A DNA stretch of 64,000 nt from Pohlia nutans. Lineage: Eukaryota > Streptophyta > Bryopsida > Bryales > Mniaceae. The DNA is taken from NCBI GenBank assembly GCA_022496805.1, contig CM040102.1, positions 1,116,001 through 1,180,000 of the forward strand, given 5' to 3'. A program made the translations under genes and the position numbers. Below are positions 59,297 through 64,000 of this stretch, one piece after another; position 1 is the stretch's first letter; the number at the start of each line of letters is the position of its first letter. The notes under the pieces were generated by a model, which searched no databases, was not told where the DNA came from, and saw nothing but the letters and a program-made list of their open reading frames with translations.

Positions 59297-59310
59297 GTGG
59301 GCCCATAACC
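59297..59310 (-). other. Copia primer-binding site matching the initiator tRNA-Met anticodon arm
   Basis: The plus strand reads GTGGGCCCATAACC immediately next to the 5' LTR. This equals the anticodon arm of plant initiator tRNA-Met, so the element strand is complementary to the inside of the tRNA rather than its 3' end. Priming by a half-tRNA is known for Drosophila copia. Confidence 0.85.
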
Positions 59311-59628
59311 TATTGAAGGTTAGATTAGAATGCCAAAGCCTCACACAAACACTTGGAATGCATAGGAAAGAGATGATCTTTACTCATGGGCTGCCCCTCT
59401 TAAGTAGCACACCCAAGGGAGTCCCCTTGGCAAACCATATGGGACATCAGCCCATACTCCACTCCTAGTACACTAGGATCAGCCCATATCACTTGGGAGA
59501 CCCAATTCTCATTACTTCTAACTAGTATCACTTCTCTAGTTGCAAGTCTAGCTCATTCGCATCATCTACTCTAGCTAATGCGCATGGCTAAGAGCAACTT
59601 CAGCCCACGCAATCATCCTACTTCAACA
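59311..59628 (-). repeat. Copia 5' LTR
   Basis: 318 bp, identical by eye to the 3' LTR; contains the element promoter. Followed on the plus strand by the target duplication ATGAG. Confidence 0.95.
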
Positions 59629-60330
59629 ATGAGTCGATTGTGTTCATTTGTGTGTTTGAATCAGATATAGTTTGGTGCTCTTTGGGTCGTCTTCGACTAC
59701 GAGGACGTTATTCAAGCTGCATCCATGTGTTGATGGAAGCCTAGGATGATCCATGGATGAGTCGATTCTGTTCATTGTGTGTGTTAATCTGATTGAGTGT
59801 TGTGCTCCTTGGGACGTCCTCGGCTGAGAGGACGTTACTCAAGCTGCATCCATGGGCCCATGGAAACGAAGGATGATCCAGGGATGAGTCGATTCTGTTC
59901 ATTGTGTGTGTGAATCAGATTGAGTTTAGTGCTGCAAGGGACATCCTCGGCTACGAGGACGTTCTACAGGCTGCATCCATGGGACCGTGGCAATTTAGGA
60001 TGATCTGTGGATGAGTCGATTCTATTCATTTGTGTGTTTGAATCAGATGGAGTTTGGTGCTCCTTGGAACGTCCTCGACTAGGACGACGTTATTTAGGCT
60101 GCATCCATGGGACCGTGGCAACTTAGGATCATCCGTGGATGAGTCGATTGTGTTTATTTGTGTGTTTGAATCAGATTGAGTTTGGTGCTCCTTGGGACGT
60201 CCTCGGCTTCGAGGACGTTATTCAGGCTGCATCCATGCTTTCATGGAAGCCTAGGATGATCCATGGATGAGTCGATTCTGTTCATTGTGTATTTTTGTAA
60301 TATTGACTGTGGGGGAGGGGTGCTGTTGGT
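59629..60330. repeat. 127-bp hairpin satellite, right part
   Basis: Five to six further units of the satellite resume exactly at the copia target site, showing that the array was continuous before insertion. The array decays at 60300-60380, where a last GTCCTCGGCTACGAGGATGA is visible. Confidence 0.9.
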
Positions 60331-60398
60331 TGTCCTCGGCTACGAGGATGATATGCTGGCTGCATTAGTGGATTGTCACGAACATTGGATTTACTAAT

Positions 60399-60740
60399 AT
60401 GGCTTTCTATCCACGGGATCTGAATTGGTCAATTGTTTTGGTGAAGGTTGTTGCTACATATCCTCAGGAGGAGGATGGGCTGTACATGAAATGCCCAGAG
60501 GATGTGTCGACCGCAGTGGAAAGTGAAAAGCTTCATAGGAAGAAGCTTAAGGTAGACACCAATGGGCTGATCAACAAGCTTCGGATTGTTCCGGTTAAAA
60601 AGTCTTGCCTCCAAGTTCTGTTGTGTCGGATGATAGTCATGGACGAGGTACGAGCAGTTGGAGAGCTGGACGTGCAACGACTTGAGAGCGAGTTCGTGAA
60701 TGGGTATCGCGAACTGTCAGTGTTGAACAGGCATGGCTGA
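60399..60740 (+). pseudogene. ParB-like fragment of the MTase family, unit 4 remnant
   Basis: Residues LCRMIVMDEVRA, DVQRLESEFVNGYRE align with the ParB-like start of copies A-C (LCRLVVMPMVRPTL, LEQEFVHGYREG). The frame then ends at TGA 60738-60740 before the DGNHR motif, and no MTase part follows. It lies just right of the hairpin satellite, as the ParB exon lies just right of the 246-bp array in unit 2. Confidence 0.55.
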
Positions 60741-60977
60741 AGTAGATAGATCTGAGCCGAAATGTGAAAGACGAGATTAACAATATTCCTATATTAGAGC
60801 TCAATAATTACATGGCGCCAAGTTGTGCAACCGTTGGAGGATTGGGACAATGTTGCATAAGAAGATGGAAAGAAATCAGAATTCTCAAAATGTGAGTGCA
60901 AGTGGTAGCTAGTGAAAGAGGTTGCGTTTCACATGCACGACGTCTCACCATGTGAAGGTGCGAAACCTTCTATTGCC

Positions 60978-61067
60978 AAGACAAAGAAAAGGGGGAAGCT
61001 GCTTTTCTCTAGTGCAAAGCAGCTCAGGCGTTCTAGGATGAGAAATGCAGAGAGTAGGAATAGATGA
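60978..61067 (+). pseudogene. SRMR exon remnant, unit 4
   Basis: The frame reads KTKKRGKLLFSSAKQLRRSR then MRNAES before TGA. This keeps the basic run, the SS and the SRMR of the exons at 11998, 21918 and 37755. It lies downstream of the ParB fragment, the reverse of the order in units 1-3, so two broken units or a rearrangement are involved. Confidence 0.55.
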
Positions 61068-61624
61068 TATGCTAACTTGAGGGCACGATCAAGACCTTAA
61101 CAGCCGAGTTTGCCAAACTTCCAGTGGAGACGGTGCCTCGCCCTTCACTAGAGCAAGAAGACAGTATACCATCCCATTCGAATTGTGAGACAAAAGTGCA
61201 CCTATCGGTGGACTTTCGTGTTCCTCACGACAATCAGGTACACCCTTTCGCCACCGTATCACTTCTATCAAACATTTTTTTCCACAAGGATACCAAGACA
61301 TCCATTTGCATTTTTAAGGGGCATTTTTTGGGCAAAGGATAGATGTTTGGGCAATGGGGCTAGCAAAGGGTTTAAGGGCAAGGGTCACGGGCAGCGGTTT
61401 TGGGATGAGGCAGCACCAGCGGGCATAGGGCAGGGGGGCAGCTGTCGTGGGCAACGGGCAGCGTCTCAAATTTTTGGTGGAGGCCCTGAACCCTAATGGC
61501 CGAGGCTGCCACCTCTCGACCTTGTGTTGCAGTCGTTTCTGCCTCCATCGCGGAGCTCGTGGCATTCCTTCACAGCGCTCGTGGCCGACCAGGTGCGTTC
61601 TTGCTCGTGTGTTCTAAGCTCGTT
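61068..61624. other. Unassigned sequence with GGGCA-rich stretch
   Basis: 61330-61480 is rich in GGGCAGCGG and GGGCAAGGG motifs. A short open frame from 61496 (MAEAATSRPC) runs into the repeat module and is not supported. No recognised gene. Confidence 0.4.
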
Positions 61625-63046
61625 GTCGTAGCACGTGATACCGGATATTCCCCTAGAACGCACTTTTTCGTATTAAGAACGTTCGTAGAGGTGATTTCCG
61701 GGTTATCGTTCCGCGGAGACTCGGTGAAGTGGGAAGTTTCCGGAGATGGTCCCGGACTGGTGACTACTCTCTCTCTGTCACCAGCTGAATCCCTCTTACC
61801 TACTGAACCGGGCCTTCCCCTACTGACTGACCCGGTTACGACTAGATCCGGTTTCTTTCTGGGGAGGACTTCTTACTAATCTTCCTCTCCCTCGGTCCAC
61901 CGGTATGACCTGATCCGGTTTCGTTTAACCTCTGTTTCCCCTCAGAGGGTTCTCCATTGACATAAGTGGTGCTGGATTGAAAGACACACCCCTCCCTACT
62001 GATTCAAGTGATGGGAAATTCACTACCTTCCGGTTATACTCACTCCGTTCCTCTATCTGGGTAATCCCCGTACTCCGCTTCAGCTGCAGATTCATCCCAA
62101 ACCCACAGCCGGTCACTTAAGCGTAACCCGGGTTTCCCCCTTCTACAAATTACTACAACGACTTGATAACCCGGATGGACATTTACCCGGGGTATCCGGA
62201 ATTGGTTCGACTCCTAACAGTTCATTTTACTCTAATCATTCGGACTCTCTTTATCACATTGCCTACCCAGGTGCTGGGACCTCAACCGAACTACCCGTCC
62301 AGGAGTTCTGAAAGAACCGGAGTACCCCCTCCTGTTCACTCAGCCACTTTCCCGGATTATACCTTGCAACCGAGCACGAAACAACCCACCTTCAAACAAT
62401 CTCTGAGTTTTCCCAATACCTAGACTCTTAACTGGATCTACAACAGAACCCGGTTACTCTAGCTATTCCGTACCTTCCTGTTACATGATCTACTCGGGTG
62501 CTGGCACCTCAACCGGACTACCCGTCCAGGAGTTCTGAAAGGACTGGAGTACCCCCTCCCATCCACTCAGCCACTACCTCGGATCACACCTTGCAACCGG
62601 GCGCGGAATAACTAGATCTACAACAGAATCCGATCAACTCTTCCGGTTACCAAGGGACTTAATTGGACCACGATCTCAATCAACAACCACACACACACAC
62701 ACAGCCGTTCCGGTCGTAGAAGAGTATGCTTATGATCATTTACAAAGAGAAAATGGTACACAAAAGAAGACCCCAGGAATGAGGAACATCCCTGGATAAA
62801 AAGAAAACACAAAGCCGACCAGATCCGGGAAACCCGCAGATCCGGAAAAACCGGGGGGCCACCACAAGACTTAGTTCTCTTCCTACACTGCAACTAACAT
62901 TAGAATCCTAAAAACTAACTTCCAAACAGAGTCCTACCCTACTTCCTCAAAAAGGACCTCCTTCAAAATGATCGGATCCACTAAGTCCGGGCCACCAATT
63001 CCGGGACTCCGATGATTTTGGACAGCTACAGGTCTACTTGCGGCTG
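61625..63046. repeat. Dispersed repeat module, right copy, with (CA)8
   Basis: It matches 45666-46871 from GTAGCACGTGATACCGGATA on. The block CCGTCCAGGAGTTCTGAAAG occurs twice here (about 62288 and 62519) but once in the left copy, so this copy has an internal duplication of about 230 bp. The CA run is at 62688-62703. Confidence 0.6.
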
Positions 63047-64000
63047 CTATTCCTCATCTTCCGGGCTCCCTACCACGATTGGATCCGCCGGCCTATCTCC
63101 CCGAGTTCCGCGCCCCGCCGACTGTCCCTCCTGTTGCTTTTCCGCCCTGTCCGGGTGGACATCCATTGCCTCCATCCCTTCGCTCAAATCCCAGACTTCT
63201 TCTGGGCTTACTCCCGCGGGTCTGGCCATGTGGATGGGCTCCACATCCACCACGGTCCGGGAGGTAGGTTCCTCCTGATCCGACTCCTCCTCCGAAGAGC
63301 TCTCCCGGATGCATTCCGCCAGTACCCGGAACTCCACCAAATATGCTTCTACCTTGTCCGCGTACTCCCGGACTACATTCTTCATCCGAGCTGCTCCCTC
63401 CAATCCTGGTTGAAGGACCCGCTCGTCGTACAACCGGGCCTTCGTTTGGGCCTCCCCATTCGATTGGAACAATCCGGATAGCTTGGAGACGCACTGCCGG
63501 CTTGTCTCTGCTACACTCCGGATGGTATCCTCTTGCTCCCGGATCTGCAACTCCTTCCTCTGTACATGGGCCTCCATCTTGTCAATGTAAGCTACCTTTC
63601 GTTGCAGCTCCTCTTCAAATCCCTTTAAGAGAGCCGCCGATTCGCTCTCTGCTTCTCGGATACCCTGCAGTTGTCCGGTTAGCTCATTCTCCCTCTCCCT
63701 GCTCTGGATGAGTTTCCTCTAGAGCTTCCGAATCCGCGCCGGATACTCCAGAACGTCGTTCGTCCGGAGAAGGGTCCCTGTCTCCCGGAGAGCAGCGAAC
63801 GTGGGGTTGTACTGCTCCGTAACCATGTCCAGTGCCACCCGTGTCTGCAGTAACATGTCCTCCATCCGGAGCGGTTCTCTTCGTTCCGCTGGCACATTTC
63901 CGGATGGGCCTGCCTCCTGGACCGGTTCTGCTTCCGCTGGCATTCCCTGCTCCTGGTCCCCCTCATCTCCGGTTTCCTCTTCGTCCTCCCCTGCCTCCTT
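63047..64000 (-). pseudogene. Plant-transposon-protein-like gene, copy 2, cut by the right edge
   Basis: This is the C-terminal part of the same protein as at 46872-49506: MLLQTRVALDMVTEQY, a coiled coil around YPARIRKL, REQEDTIRS, GAARMKNVVREYADK and an acidic tail ending SPEDEE. One TAG at 63719-63721 replaces the CAG of copy 1. Otherwise it keeps codons where copy 1 is mutated (CTGCAGAC, GCACTGGAC) and the frame where copy 1 is shifted. The N-terminal part lies beyond the window. Confidence 0.55.

Larger units (their letters stand above)
53972..59628 (-). mobile_element. Complete Ty1/copia LTR retrotransposon
   Basis: 5657 bp on the minus strand in the order 5' LTR, primer-binding site, leader, gag-pol, polypurine tract, 3' LTR. 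The 5-bp target duplication ATGAG is at 53967-53971 and 59629-59633. The two 318-bp LTRs are identical by eye, and the polyprotein is open, so the insertion is very recent and the copy may be autonomous. It interrupts the 127-bp satellite at the GGATGAGTCGA motif. Read on the element strand, the LTRs begin TGTTGAAG and end CTTCAATA, so the termini are TG...TA rather than TG...CA. Confidence 0.95.

Noticed and set aside
50480..60330. Hammerhead ribozyme in the 127-bp satellite (GGATGAGTCGA looked like part of a catalytic core)
   Set aside because: The required CUGAUGA and GAAA boxes with a cleavable GUC are not present in the right order.

Overview
The window looks like a transposon-dominated, gene-poor stretch of a streptophyte (green plant) nuclear genome. 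Supporting signs are GT-AG introns of about 80-150 bases, interspersed AAACCCTAA telo-box motifs, a Ty1/copia element of plant type, Mutator-like (MULE) transposases and a tRNA-derived SINE. I cannot name the species. A bryophyte, lycophyte or charophyte-type genome is a guess. I see no host housekeeping gene.

The main content is one composite mobile element present in three copies, with fragments of others. Each copy has a MULE transposase gene (WRKY/GCM1-like zinc finger, DDE core, SWIM finger) reading outward at one end. A ten-exon gene reads outward at the other end and encodes a ParB-like DGNHR domain joined to a degenerate beta-class (N4/N6 amino) DNA methyltransferase. Between them lie a short basic exon with a conserved S-R-M-R motif, and in two copies an unknown gene (here gene X). 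Unit 1 is 2418-15615: MTase copy A, SRMR exon, MULE copy 2. Unit 2 is 16566-35125: MULE copy 3 (apparently intact), gene X fragment, SRMR exon, MTase copy B (one amber codon). Unit 3 is about 35690-45600: MULE remnant, gene X, SRMR exon, linker exons, MTase copy C (two frameshifts). A further MULE copy runs off the left edge, and a scrambled remnant of a fourth unit lies at 60399-61067. The outer 3' flanks of the MULE gene (15591) and of the MTase gene (35101, weaker at 45558) share a hairpin-forming module, as expected for terminal repeats of one element.

In every unit the interval between the SRMR exon and the ParB exon is filled with unit-specific tandem repeats. These are a GCCGGTACCGGC palindrome array in unit 1, a GCGCAC minisatellite and a 246-bp satellite in unit 2, and an AACTCGTG minisatellite plus a GC-rich palindrome array in unit 3. 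A 127-bp hairpin satellite precedes the unit 4 remnant. Unit 2 also took in a DUF7869-type DDE transposase gene (24530-27265) and a SINE.

From 45666 rightward there are two copies of another element with a coiled-coil protein resembling putative plant transposon proteins (46872-49506; 63047 to the right edge), both broken by nonsense codons. The 127-bp satellite (50480-60330) is split by a complete copia retrotransposon (53972-59628). That element has identical 318-bp LTRs, a 5-bp target duplication, an intact 1366-aa Gag-Pol and a primer-binding site matching the anticodon arm of initiator tRNA-Met.
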